From Lanius collurio (lineage: Eukaryota > Chordata > Aves > Passeriformes > Laniidae), in contig JACBWW010000003.1 in NCBI GenBank assembly GCA_020086605.1, forward strand, positions 4,997,260 to 5,061,259: DNA of 64,000 nucleotides. The letters are read 5' to 3'. Shown in pieces: positions 1 to 12,049 of the stretch; position 1 is the stretch's first letter, and the number at the start of each line of letters is the position of its first letter. Below the pieces are notes generated by a model. The model made no database searches. It saw nothing but the letters and a program-made list of their open reading frames with translations, and had not been told where the DNA came from. The position numbers and the translations under genes were made by a program.

Positions 1-2477
1 TTTTATATATCAGCCTCCAACATCTAGCCAAATTTCATGAAACCTTTTTGTCTTTGCTAAAAAATCTTTCTGTCCTTCATCCAAGAACTTCTCAGACTGC
101 TTTGACATTAAATCTTGTGTATGTGACATAAGCTCTCACTTATGGGTGATCAAACCTCTTTGGCTAAGTGACCCTTTATCCTGAACATAACCTGCACAGT
201 TTCTGTGTGATGCCACTTATTTAGTATCAGTAGGCGTTATAACAGGTAGTTAGATGAAAACAACCCAGCTCTAACCAAAACAAGATAATTTGAGTACAAA
301 GAGTGAATTCACAGTTAACAATATCAAAGATTGTGTAAATAAACTGTCCAGGTCTGATGTTTACTTGTCACTGCAGAGTACAGTCTACATGCTGCTTGGT
401 GACATATAAAATTCTGAGTGTGGCTGTAATACCAACAAACTGAAGAATTTTCAAGAGCAACTCCACACAAATCAAGAGATTATATAGAATTATTTGAGGG
501 GAGAGTGGCCCATAATAACTCATTCAAAAATCAACATGGTTTTCCATCTATGGTGGATTGACATAGGGCTTTTGTCTGCATAAATTATCTGTATAAGAGC
601 CAAATTTTAACCGGAAATCTTTGAAAAATAAAGTTACTATTTTATAGTTTGTAAATTCTACAATTTTTTTATCTCACAAATTGCACCTCCAAAACTTCTG
701 GTGAAATTCTCCTGCCTGTGCAATTTCAGTTCTGCTTCATTCATTGCGGCTGTTGAATTAGACAGTGGTTCAATTGGTTTTGACCGTATAATTAGGATGA
801 TGTGTAAGCAGCCATCATTGTGAGTGCTGCAAAGTAACCAGAGCTAAAAGCCACAGCCAGAGACTGCAAAGAATATTGTCCCAGGAGTGAGAGACAGCAG
901 CAGAGCCTGGCAACCTTCCCTCTCTCCCTCGGCACCCCCAGTGAAGGACAGGGTCCCGCTCCAAGAGTGAAGGAAATAGCCTGTTGATTTGCTTTTGGAG
1001 TCTCAAGCACTGAAGGTTTTCCTTAGGTGGCTTCCTTGTCCTGCATGCTACCGTTGACTTGCTGTCTGATACACTGCTGTGTTGCTGCATTTGCCTGGTG
1101 ACTGCAGCTTCACCGTGTTTGTGTTGGGCTGATTTGGTTAAAATGTTCTTTAGGAGTTACAACGGGGAGAGGAAGTTTCAGTGGTCAGAAGTGCATGTGA
1201 ATGTGAATTCTGTGAGACAGAGGTAAACTTCTGTAGCCTGGAGGTTCTTGTTCTGCTGAACTCAGATGTTTGCTGCAGGCCAGAGAAGCATGGGAACATC
1301 TCCAAGAGGGGCTGCAATGACATCTTCTGTTAGATATTCTCAACACTGAGTTTTCTAAGCTCGCAGTCAAATCTCATAAGTTTTATTATTGGTGCTTTCA
1401 TTATGAATGACACTGAAGACTGGCATTTGAGACACAAAATATCTAGCTTGTCAGTTAATTTCCTTTTTTTTTTAAATTAAAATCTTTTCTCGGTGTCAGG
1501 CTACACTGTTCCTTCTTCATTATGACAGTTTCATTGATAGAGGAGCAAGGCAAACATATAAGAAAAGCAATTATGGCACCACAAAATTTGATTGGGGATT
1601 AAAAGTATAAATTGCCTGAGGTAAGAACACATAGATCAGTTAAATTGCATCTAGAAATAAATCAGTCAAGCTATGCGTACCGCTGAGGGATAATTGTTTG
1701 CTGGTCCCTTTGGATGAGTGCACAACAAACCGACACAGCGTTATACACCGAGTCACACAATGACTGCTGGGAGTAGACCTCAGCAGAGCCACAAATGCTT
1801 TGTAAGGACCTTTCCATTTTAAACTCTGGAGCTGTTAATAGATTTGTTATTTTTTTTCTGTTATTTTAAAGCTATTAATTTTAATGAGATTTATCCTGTA
1901 GCCTATTCTTTAAAAGCAAAGACTGTGGCACTGTGGAAATTTGGATCTCTTTGCATCCTGATGCTGTTTTCTGCTAGTTTCCATTTTGAAGATGCAGGTT
2001 ATAATATAAAGGCACAAGAGCCACAATTAGTATTCTAGAAAAGATTCTGTACTCAGCTTTCAGCCTAATGTTCCTGACCTGTGCATGTTAGTGTCAAATT
2101 TTCCCTCTTGCAGAAAGTAAGAGGAAAGTGTATGGGATGAAAGACATCTTTTAGTGGTTATTTCCTAACAGTGCAGAGCAAAGCAAGCTTTCTCTCTGCT
2201 TTAAGTCTATTTTCCACAGCACAGCTGTTAATTCCCAATGCAGCAGGGGCCATTTCCCCAACTTGAGTTAACCCTTAGCCTGTGACAGAAGGGAGGAAAC
2301 CTGCTCCAGAGCACTTCTAAAATTCATCCCAGCTGCTCCTGGGCTACAGAAGAAGATGTGACAGAGGGAACAGAAATCCCTGTAGATGTGGTTCAGGAAA
2401 CATTTGGATAAGTAACTGTTATGAATCATGAATATTAAGCATACTTTCCCTTAACACCTAAGTAGTGGCATCTGACT
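1..2477. other. Intronic sequence, no gene seen
   Basis: This stretch is AT-rich and broken by stop codons in all six frames. Short ORFs (60-90 codons) occur on both strands, but they have low-complexity or cysteine/serine-rich translations typical of chance and no splice-site support. It is inferred to be intron of GABBR2, upstream of the exon at 16236. I see no repeat family that I can name in it. Confidence 0.6.
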
Positions 2478-2631
2478 CATTGGGCTAATGAATTTCTGTA
2501 GCTATTACTGCAAAGTACATGCAAAGCGGAAGGGAGGGAGGGAGGGAGGGAGGGAGGGAGGAAGGAAAGGAGCATTGGGATAATGAATTTCTGTAGCTAT
2601 TACTGCAAAGATTCCTGTAGCTATTACTGCA
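2478..2631. repeat. Tandem repeat with embedded GGGA microsatellite
   Basis: A 38-bp unit containing TTTCTGTAGCTATTACTGC occurs at 2478-2515 and again at 2573-2610 (period 95 bp). A partial third copy at 2611-2631 runs straight into the assembly gap. Between the first two copies sits a (GGGA)n tract at about 2530-2570. The structure looks like a minisatellite whose longer array was not assembled. Confidence 0.85.
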
Positions 2632-3031
2632 NNNNNNNNNNNNNNNNNNNNNNNNNNNNNNNNNNNNNNNNNNNNNNNNNNNNNNNNNNNNNNNNNNNNN
2701 NNNNNNNNNNNNNNNNNNNNNNNNNNNNNNNNNNNNNNNNNNNNNNNNNNNNNNNNNNNNNNNNNNNNNNNNNNNNNNNNNNNNNNNNNNNNNNNNNNNN
2801 NNNNNNNNNNNNNNNNNNNNNNNNNNNNNNNNNNNNNNNNNNNNNNNNNNNNNNNNNNNNNNNNNNNNNNNNNNNNNNNNNNNNNNNNNNNNNNNNNNNN
2901 NNNNNNNNNNNNNNNNNNNNNNNNNNNNNNNNNNNNNNNNNNNNNNNNNNNNNNNNNNNNNNNNNNNNNNNNNNNNNNNNNNNNNNNNNNNNNNNNNNNN
3001 NNNNNNNNNNNNNNNNNNNNNNNNNNNNNNN
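2632..3031. other. Assembly gap (400 N)
   Basis: Exactly 400 unknown bases. The left flank ends inside a tandem-repeat copy, so the gap probably marks an unresolved repeat array; its true length is unknown. It is upstream of both coding exons. Confidence 0.98.
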
Positions 3032-5537
3032 GCTTCAGGAAAATGGCCTGGAATAAGTGGTGTCTTCCTTGTATAAGTATTCTGAGTTTTTGAAAACAGC
3101 ATAATTGGTATGCTAATAAGATTCCCATTATTGCAATGATTGCTTTCTTGTCCATTAATTACGTATGCTTTGATCAGTCAGCATTAGTGCTGTGCATAAA
3201 ATAGCTTTACAAATATTTAATAAATGGGTTCACAATATTAGTGTTTTTAAAGATAGTTATTGCTACAAATTAAGAGATTCCTTTTCCAGCTTAGAATATG
3301 AAGATAAATATGATCTAATTTGAGAAGCAATTGTTAGCTCTTTTGAGATCATTAATTCCTTTTATGAGTGATAGAAACAGAGTAGAATCTCCTTTTAAGT
3401 GCTGTATCCTCATTCTAGCTGGAATTCAACATTGTCATATCACTGCAATATAGTGAAAAACATCATAAATATTCATTGAATGCCAGTGGCAGAGAAGGAA
3501 ATACTTTCTTATTCTAATACCACTTTCATTTGAGACAGATGAAATAAAAGGCTTCTCATTAGTTATTTTGGGACATTTAATACTCTATAGGCATGCCATA
3601 CACTTGGCCAATTAGCATAGATGATTGATGAGAAGAATTGAAAAATAGAAGTAACTGAGTTTTAAGGGCAGCTGTGAATACAAGGTTTGCTGCTATTGCA
3701 CAGAGCAGTGCAGTTTGTCAGAGTATTAAAAAGAAATTTAGTCCCATTCCATTCAGTGTGTGTGTTGACCAAGATAAGGAAAAGGTTATGATACTGGAGA
3801 TAGCTGGAGAAAATAATGGAATCTGTCATTTGTCTTCCTTTGGGCTCTTTAGATATTATTACTGTCTCTCCAAGAAGCCAAGAATCTGATGCTGGAATGC
3901 TTTAATTACAGAGGTGTCAGTGTGAGCTTCAACTCACAGTACTTATTTGGAACTTGTGTTGGATCTTTTGTAGGAAAATAAAGCCTACTGCATCTTTAAA
4001 CAACAGTTTCTTTGTTTTCCAGTGAGATCTCTTCAAAGTAGAATGCTTCCTAGGTCTTAAACAGGGCTGAAGAAAGCAGCCAAACTGATAAGATAAGAAG
4101 GCATTTGAGTATGAGGTAACCTTCTCTTTCCCTGGGAATAGAAAAACAGTCAAAGCAAGGACTGGGCTTCAGTCCTTGCCTTGAAAAATCTATACTTAAA
4201 ATCAGTCCAGCACCCCTGCAGAGCAGTTTCAGGACTTCCTTCAGCACAAACTGAGGGGCTGCCAGCAGAATTCCCAATGGATTCGCACTGTCATCAGCTT
4301 GCTCTGTTGCTAAAGCACTGCTGGGGCTCTAACCTCAGTTCAGCCCAAACTCAGTATGATTCAGTGTGGGGCTGGGGTACTGCTCTCGAGAGGGAAATGA
4401 AAGCTCAGTTTTCAAGTCCAGTCCTCTCTGAATATAAATGAGGGGAATTAGTGTAGATTTGTGTACATTATTCTCTAAAGAGTTAATTATGAGTTGCAGT
4501 TATGTTAGTAAAGATTATCTCCTCTTTTGGGTGGTATTCTTCCACCATCAGCCTTTTGATAGACACACATAGATTTGTTTTTTCAAAATTTAAAGATCAA
4601 TCTTTCCAGTATTTAGAAAATTGTTTTTTACAGTTTCAAAAGGAAACATTTTAGATTTATTTTTCAAATCAAATGTTTTTAAAGTCTGATTTCAGCCCTT
4701 TTTCCATGGGGAAATGTATGTGGATTTTCCTCTATTTTCCAGCATTCTTTGTGTCTTTTAAAATTTATTCTTTTTCCTTTTCATTGCAACAAATTAAGGG
4801 TTATACCAATTCCAAATTCTCTTAAGTGTTAAATAAATTGATTGTGTTGTTCTGCCAGATTATCAGAGGAGAGCATTAATCTGTCTACTTTAGTAATACC
4901 AGAGGCATTTAAAGAAAGTGTAGGTGTCCAAAGTTCAGAGAATAGCAACCCAGAATGGTTCCTCTCCAGTATCACTTCCAGGACACTGAAATTCAATCCC
5001 TGCCTCCATTCTGGAACATGAAGTTCCAATACACTTTGTTCATGAGAGAGAAATTTCAGACTGGCCAGGTAAAAATCTTCCTCCTATATAAAACCAACTT
5101 TTGTGGTGGAAAGATAACTCAGCTTTTTTTATTCCTCTCCCTGTTGCAGATCTGAGAATACCTGGTCTGCTGAGTGGAGAACTACTTGTTCTCTGCACAA
5201 ATATCTTTTAAAAAAAGAACAGGGAATCTCCTTCAAATAGTACTTTGAGCCTAAAAGTAAGTATATGGCCAATAATAAGAGGAACCTGAAAGCAAGAGGA
5301 AAGCTTAAAATGATAAGAAGATTCAGGTTCAGGAGCAGTCTTCTGATGGAAATAATGGAAGTAAAAAAGCTCCCCATACTGGGTTTTATAATTTCAGGAT
5401 CTTAGATGTGAATATAACACCATGAAATGCATTGGTGGGTAGTAATTCCCTTCCAGTTCCAAATTTGCTGACTGTGTTGCTGCCTGCACTCCTCTTGAAG
5501 CAAGAACTGAGAGCAGTACATTAAAAATAAGTGCCAA
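3032..5537. other. Intronic sequence, no gene seen
   Basis: Unique-looking AT-rich DNA. A short homeodomain/PBX-like cluster (CCAATTAGC followed by TGATTGATG, about 3609-3632) is the only motif that stood out, and it is not enough to call a regulatory element. No exon with splice-site support was found. Confidence 0.5.
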
Positions 5538-5723
5538 TTTTTTTTTTTTTAGGGGAGTATTTGTGTGGAGGGGTGGTTTCTTTTTGTGTTTGTTTGCTTT
5601 TGTTGATGGTAGTGGGATTGCTAGGTTTTGTGTTTGGTTTTTTGGGGGTCAGGTTGGGGTTTGTTGTTTGTTTGTTTTTTAGTTTGGTTGTTGTTTTGGA
5701 TTGGGTTGGTTTTTTTTTTTTTG
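5538..5723. repeat. T/G-rich low-complexity tract
   Basis: About 186 bp made almost only of T and G on the + strand, starting and ending in runs of T and containing several G runs (GGGG, GGGGG). The two apparent ORFs on opposite strands here are products of this composition and are not genes. The strand asymmetry is marked, and the G runs could support quadruplex formation on the transcript-like strand. Confidence 0.85.
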
Positions 5724-6831
5724 TCCAGAAGCAGCTTAGTGACATCTGAGCTGAGAAAGGAAATTCACAAGACCAAGCTTGGTAGCCTGAGTATCTGCTT
5801 GTACTTTCAGACTGTCACCAATCTTGTTTTCCTGTGTAGATTTACAAGTTCACTTACCTGGGTGCATCTGAATTAGTCTGCATGTCACAGTGCAGATACC
5901 ATCCTGGGTGTGGGAACACTGGCAGGCATGGGTTGGAAGAGAGAGAGATGTCTAGTCTGTAGCTATTTCATAGCATTAGTTGGACTTTAAACACTACCTT
6001 GAGTTAGAAGAAAACCAAAAAGAGGACTCACTTTACTAACACCTTGCATTTATACTGATTTCCACAAATGAGCTAGTGTTACTTAAGGAGTGTCAAGGAG
6101 ATATCATCTGTTATCTTGTTTTCCTTGCCATCATCATGTCCATGGGGAATCTTGAAGAGTTTTCAAGTAGTATATTTCATTCAAAAATAAACTGTGTATC
6201 TATTAAGTGACTAGGTATGTCTCAAATTTTTAGTATGATATTGATTTTTAATTAATTTTAGGAGGAGAATGCATTTAAAACAACAAAGTATTTCACAAAA
6301 GTTTTTAAAAGGAACCATCACAGTGGGAAGATATTTAAGTATCAGCAAGCCTTAACTTTAGTGTTCTGAAAATGAAGGAAGAGTGATCCAAAGTAACACC
6401 ATTACTCTAAGCAGTGCTTTATGGAGCCTGAAGAGAGCTACACCTTTGAAATCTCTGACCTGTGCCAGCTGGAAGCTGCTGTGTTGTGTAGGATCTAGTG
6501 GTGTATGGCATTGACCACTCAGAAACCAAACCGAGCCTCTTTCAGTGTCTTCGGAGCTGAGTGTTTTACAAAGCACCTGCCATCTTTCCTCAGCAAAACT
6601 GCTACAAGCATATAAATAGAGAATCTCTAAAGTGTCAAAACTATTCCAGTTATATCTTACAGACTCTCTGCAGGTTGTTGGCACAGGTTAGAATAGCGTG
6701 AGGGATTAAAATGGACAATGGAAAGGGCTGAATATAATATTACTAAGAATATGCTGGTTAGATCTCCTTCATGCCACTGCCAAGCCTGTTCAAATCTCTG
6801 TGCTCAGCAATGCTAACGCTCTTCTCTGCAG
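5724..6831. other. Intronic sequence, no gene seen
   Basis: AT-rich intronic DNA. A minus-strand ORF at 6358-6684 (108 codons) has no recognised domain. A consensus donor on the minus strand at about 5857 has a possible 61-nt exon behind it, but the support is too thin to annotate. Confidence 0.45.
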
Positions 6832-6967
6832 ATTTCAGTCAGAATTTGATGCTGATGAAAGCATCACCTGGAGGGATGCAGAGCTGAAGAAAGAGAAGAA
6901 GATGAAACTTCTACTTCATTTCATCAAACATAGCTGTCTTCAGGAGAACTTTCTGATAGCAACATAG
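6832..6967 (+). other. Possible cryptic or terminal exon (low confidence)
   Basis: A good acceptor (CGCTCTTCTCTGCAG, ending at 6831) is followed by an ORF of 44 codons plus a TAG stop, reading from 6833. The peptide is charged and protein-like (it includes SEFDADESITWRDAELKKEK) but is not part of GABBR2 as I know it, and I recognise no family. It lies on the same strand as GABBR2, so it could be an alternative last exon. An open stretch of this length is also expected by chance in 64 kb. Confidence 0.15.
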
Positions 6968-9235
6968 ACAAAATCTGAAATTTTAAAGAAAAGTAAATCT
7001 GAGAGTCCTAGGATTGGAAATAGCTTAGGCTAGGCTTTTTAGCTTTACAGAAATAGACATCTTAAATGTCATAGTAATTCTGGCAATTGTCATATAATGC
7101 CAAAACTACAAATGGGCTAAATTAAAAGGGCATTAGAAACTTGCTGTAAATTTAGATGAACAGAAATTTTCTCATTCTGAAATGAAAAATGGCCCCATTT
7201 CTGTGATGGTTACTAGGAAATGTATTAGAAAGTCAATGTTCTGGACAGTCAGTTCCCATGTGCTTTGAACTGTCTTATCTGATTTACCAAAGAAAAGTTT
7301 AAAATCCTCTAATCACTAGAAACATTTTATGAATATTGAAATAATCAGTTTAAGTTCCTGTGTAAGAGTTTGTACTGCATAAAAAGAGGGAAAATCAGTG
7401 TTAGTGGTCTAGACCCGGACGGCTGCTCACTACAAAAAAACACCTTTTAACTGATTCAAATATTCTTCCCTGGCCAGTGTCAGCTCACATTTCTGCCTGC
7501 AGGGGAACTTTTGGTTGTAGAGTAGCCCTGTAACACTCGGAATGAGTCTTCTATCATTGTCTTTTCTCTACCCAGCAGCAAGAATCATCTCTGATTGACA
7601 GGTATACATACTTACAAAGATATTTGTAAAGGTGTCTGGTCTTTGCAACTTTTTAAATTCTCCTTTCCTGTTAAGGTGGTTTTGAATTAAAGTTGCTCAC
7701 TTAGAAAGATAATAGTCTGAAGATGCTGTGCTCAGCACTTGCATGTGGGTAATGCCAGTGTGTTCCACTTTGGATATGAAGACCTTGCTAATGACAGTCT
7801 GCCTGCTCATTAGAAAGAACAGAGTAAACAAAGCAATCTCCTGTGTCCAGCCAATGTGACAGAGCATGGGCAGGAAATGCACAGAGAGGAGGCAGCGGCT
7901 CCTGCAGTTATTCGGGTCATCATCAGAACAAATGAAATACAGCTTGTGCAGTTCTGCTCTCTGCTATGATTAATATAGTTTAAAGAAAATGGAAGAAATT
8001 ACTTCAGAACATCATATAAAATTGCACTGTTGAAGAGATAGAACTGCTGCTTAATGCGGTGTCCTTAAAAGGCTTTTTGCCATCTCTTCTGATTCCTTCT
8101 TACAAAAGGAGTGGGAAAAAAACCATGGTGGTGGAAGACAATGTGCTGTTACACTGTTTCTACAGACACACAAAGCTAGAAACTGAAATCATCAGGGACT
8201 CAACCTCATAACAACAATTCTGAATATCACCTCAGCAGTTTGTATTTACTTTTTTATACTCACTGGAAAGGGCTTGAGTTCCTAGTCCCAGTGCTTCAGA
8301 CTGTTTCCTTTTCTCTTGCCACCTTAAAATACAGGTTGTTTACATCTATGTCTTCACACATTCCTGGGAGAGACTAAGAGAAAAGGAAATACATTGCTTG
8401 TGCTTCAGAGGCCAGCCATAGATCAGGAAATTGGCTAAATACCAAGTCAGTGCTGTTATATATTATATATCACCAGACTTGAAAGCATTTGTTGCCCACT
8501 GTTCCAGTGCCTGTCATTTTGTTTCTGAAGTACTCAGAAAAAAGCTTGCAAAATAGCATCTCAAGTATATATGTTTCATTTCAATTTCTTTGCTGCCACA
8601 CTTTTAAACCTAAGACCACTAATGATATCCAACATAGAGCTTACCTGATCACTGAAAGAGATGACTCACAAAAAAAATGGATGGCTGTATAAAAATGATA
8701 TGGCCATAAAGAACAAAATAGCATCTAACTGCCTTGCCTTTTGCTGGCCAGATGAATGTGATGAATGTGTAAAAGCACATTACTGAGTAACAAAGCATAA
8801 AGGTTTCATCTTTCTTCACCTGCAATGGCCAGTAAGTCTGACACTGTTTGATGCACGATTTCCTGGCTAGCATCCTCTTCTCCCCACTTTTACCTGTGCA
8901 TGAATTGCTGGTACCTTGTCAGGGACATCATTCCCTTAGTCTTGCTTCTGTGTGTAAACGGAGTGCTCAGATGTTCGTAAATGATGCATTTGCTTGCTGT
9001 GCTGAAAGAAATGCTATGATTGTGCTGTCGCATTTCAGCACAGTTGTGTAAAATTGTTTAGATGCATCTAAATGCTAATCTAATGGAGCAGCTTAGTCTG
9101 GGCTTATGTCATTGTGCTGCCAACAGCACACTTTTATGCAATGACAGCTGATGATAGAGGATGCTGATGAGATGGAGGGAAGAAATTTTAACTAAAGAAA
9201 TTCTTTCGGCTCCCCATCTGATTCCTTCACTTCCC

Positions 9236-9278
9236 TGAAAAAAAGAAAAAAAAAAAAAAGAAAGAGGAAAAAAAAGAG
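9236..9278. repeat. A-rich low-complexity tract
   Basis: Long runs of A broken by single G bases. It may be the tail of a degraded retroposon, but no body of an element is recognisable beside it. Confidence 0.75.
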
Positions 9279-9681
9279 TTGAAATTCTGCCTGATATATG
9301 GTAAAGATCATCTAGCAAAATAGTAGTTAGAAATAGAGGTACCCTTCTACAGAGGAAGAGCATCTATGCTTCAGTTATGCCTTTGTCAGGAAATAAATAA
9401 AATTGTAACAGAGACTCAGAGAGGGGAGATAGACAAAATAAAAGAAAAATCCTCTCTCCTTGGAAGAGGCTGAATAGACTGGAACTCTTCATTTAGACAG
9501 GAATGTAGTGGCAGCATGACGAAACCATGGTGGTAAGGCTTACAGTACCTTGCATTTCCACAAAATCCTAGATTCAGGATGTGTGCGAATGGGTACACAA
9601 AGAGGTTATACTCAATCTGGAACTGTAGGGGTTGGCCTTCACTTTCCATTTCGTCTAGCCCAGCTGGACTATAATATAACT

Positions 9682-9710
9682 CATATATATATATATGAAT
9701 ATATATATAA
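9682..9710. repeat. (AT)n microsatellite
   Basis: Alternating A and T interrupted once by a short GA-containing spacer. Likely length-variable; no other function is apparent. Confidence 0.85.
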
Positions 9711-12028
9711 TCATTGCTGTCATAATTTTAGGGGATGCACAGTAGCTTTTTCTTTTTATACGAAACTTGGTTTTGGGAAATTATTTTAATTCAAGATAGT
9801 CTCAAGGAATTATTTTACATACCAGGGTTTGTTTTTTTTTTTTTAATTTTGAGAAACTCTATTACTTATTCTGTAGGCATTTAAGGTAGACGATTGCCAA
9901 AGCAGAACACAATGGGCTATACCACAGACTACTTGAATTAGCTGATGCTAACAAAGATCTTGGCAAATGCGAGACAAAAAGCCCATCTTTTTTATTAAAA
10001 TTGCTGGATATTTTTGTCCAGAACAGTTTTTGCCATGAGGGAGGAAAGAAAAGGAACTTATATATCTCTCTCCTGTGTTCTTTATTTCCAAATTGCCTCT
10101 GATGTGAACCTGTACATCTGCTTATCTGCTTCATTCATATGAGAGCAGCTTCTTTAACCTATTTAAAAAATCATTATTATTTCTGGATCTCTGAAATATC
10201 TCTGAGACATAATTTTCCATTTACCTGTCTGACTACCAAGAGTTCACAGAAGCTACATAAGAGTATATGAAGTGCCACATGAGATCAGTAGACTGGGTCA
10301 TGTCCCAGTCCTCTGTTTCTAAATGAAATAAATCTACAAGTACTCTTCACTCAATGCAAATTTCAGAAGGTCATTACCTCCTGTGCAAAAGACTAATGAG
10401 AAAAACATCACTGATTTTCCTGTTTTACACCAAAGTCCTAATAGATGAGTGCCTCCTAGTTCCAATATTAAGGGATTTGATGAATGCCAATTCTTCATTC
10501 TTCTTTTCTGTCACTGTCATGATTACCAGAATTTCTTTTCATTGACAATTCTCTTCCAACAATTTAGCTTCCATCTTCCACACTGGTTTCCTACAAACCA
10601 ATGTTTTTGTGTTTGGAAAACTAACTTGTTTGTGGGTATGTTTTTTAAGCATAAACAGCATGTTTGTTGTGGTGCAAATGGATAATTAATGTGTCGAAGT
10701 AAGCCTGTTCATTTTTTTCCTGCTATTTTATACCTGCTCTGTCATAGCTAGAACACAAGTTTCTGTTTAGATAGAATGGTGATATTGCTTCATTTAGAAA
10801 ATGTTAGCCAAGGCCAGGTTTTTAGCTGTGCTTCACCCTGCTCTTTGAGCTGCTCTGCTTCTCTCCAGACACCAGTGTACAGTTACCCAAAGCTTTTAGA
10901 ATATGTCATAAGAGAGAAAACATGCAGGGAAAAGACATCCCAATGGATTGTAAACTATTTCAGATTTTAATCTTTAATCTTGGAAATTATGAAATAAACA
11001 CCTTTTCTGAAAGTAATCTCAAGGCTTGAAAGCAGGAGTCACTGAGCCTGCTTTGATCAAATGTTCTAGAAACATTTTATCCACAGCAATCTAAAGATAT
11101 AAAATCATGGACTGAGGAGCACTGTTGATTTGATGGAACATTTCAGTCACCCTCTGCCTTCTGCTCTCCTCTCATTTGTCCAAAGATGATGAAATCTTTA
11201 TCCCACAGGGGGTTCCACATTCACTGCTGTCTCCCTTGTATCCTCTCTTGCACTCTGCTTATATCTCCTGTGCTTAGCTTTTCGTCTGCAGCTGAATGAG
11301 TGATGTAACTAGGTTGAAACCAGAAGAGTTGTGCACGAGCTGCCCTCAGCTGGAAGCTTGCTGTTGTGTTTCAGAAGTGAGGTTATCCTTGCAGAGCTAA
11401 AAGCCTGGTAGGCAGAGAAATGATATTTCCTTTCTCTATAAACACCGCTGTGTTGGACATGGAAGTGTGGAAGAGGCTCTGAATTCCAGTGTGTAGCTCT
11501 TCACTGCCCACAAGTTGCAGAGCCAAGAGCCACAGAATGCCAACTTGCTGCTTTGTACATGTCAGGGAAAGTGTGTCAGTAGCTAAGGAGTCCTGAATGA
11601 GTAAATTGAGTGGAACATGTGAGTAGCAGGCTGTCTGGATTGCATGACAACATAGAATGTCTTCTGAAAGGACCTGGGGCAAACAGAAACTGTCTTGCTC
11701 CCTTCCTTCTACCTCCTTCTGCTAGTACTTGCATCCTTCCAGGGTTTCTTTGTGCTAGCTCTGGTTCAACAATTCAGAAAAAACATATCCCCCCCCCGCC
11801 CCTTGCCAAAACAATAAAAAATAAAGTTTAAAAAAGTCTCCACTGAATGCATTTTGCTGGTTTAATAGGCCACTACAGCTCACTCAGGGGCCAGATAAAT
11901 GCTGAGCTACCACCAGGTAGGTGTAGAGCTGTACAGCTAGGAGCAGTGTGAGCGGCCAATGCTCTCTGGGTGTTAGTGAGCTCTTAGGTTTCCTGTCCTG
12001 GGATGCTTGCCCTCCTTGCCTTCTACTT

Positions 12029-12049
12029 TTATTGGACATAGTCCAATAA
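12029..12049. other. Perfect short inverted repeat
   Basis: TTATTGGAC and GTCCAATAA form a perfect 9-bp stem around a 3-base ATA loop. Each arm contains a CCAAT/ATTGG core, so it could equally be two divergent CCAAT-like boxes. No transcript evidence is visible. Confidence 0.5.

Noticed and set aside
2485..3155. ORFs of 157-216 codons spanning the N gap
   Set aside because: Most of their length is unknown bases; the rest is tandem repeat translation.
5521..5749. ORFs on both strands over the T/G tract
   Set aside because: Their leucine/valine/glycine or lysine/threonine/asparagine repeats reflect the simple sequence.
5858..5918. Possible 61-nt minus-strand exon behind a consensus donor (CAG|GTAAGTG)
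   Set aside because: Consensus donors occur by chance about this often in 64 kb, and a 20-residue peptide gives no support.
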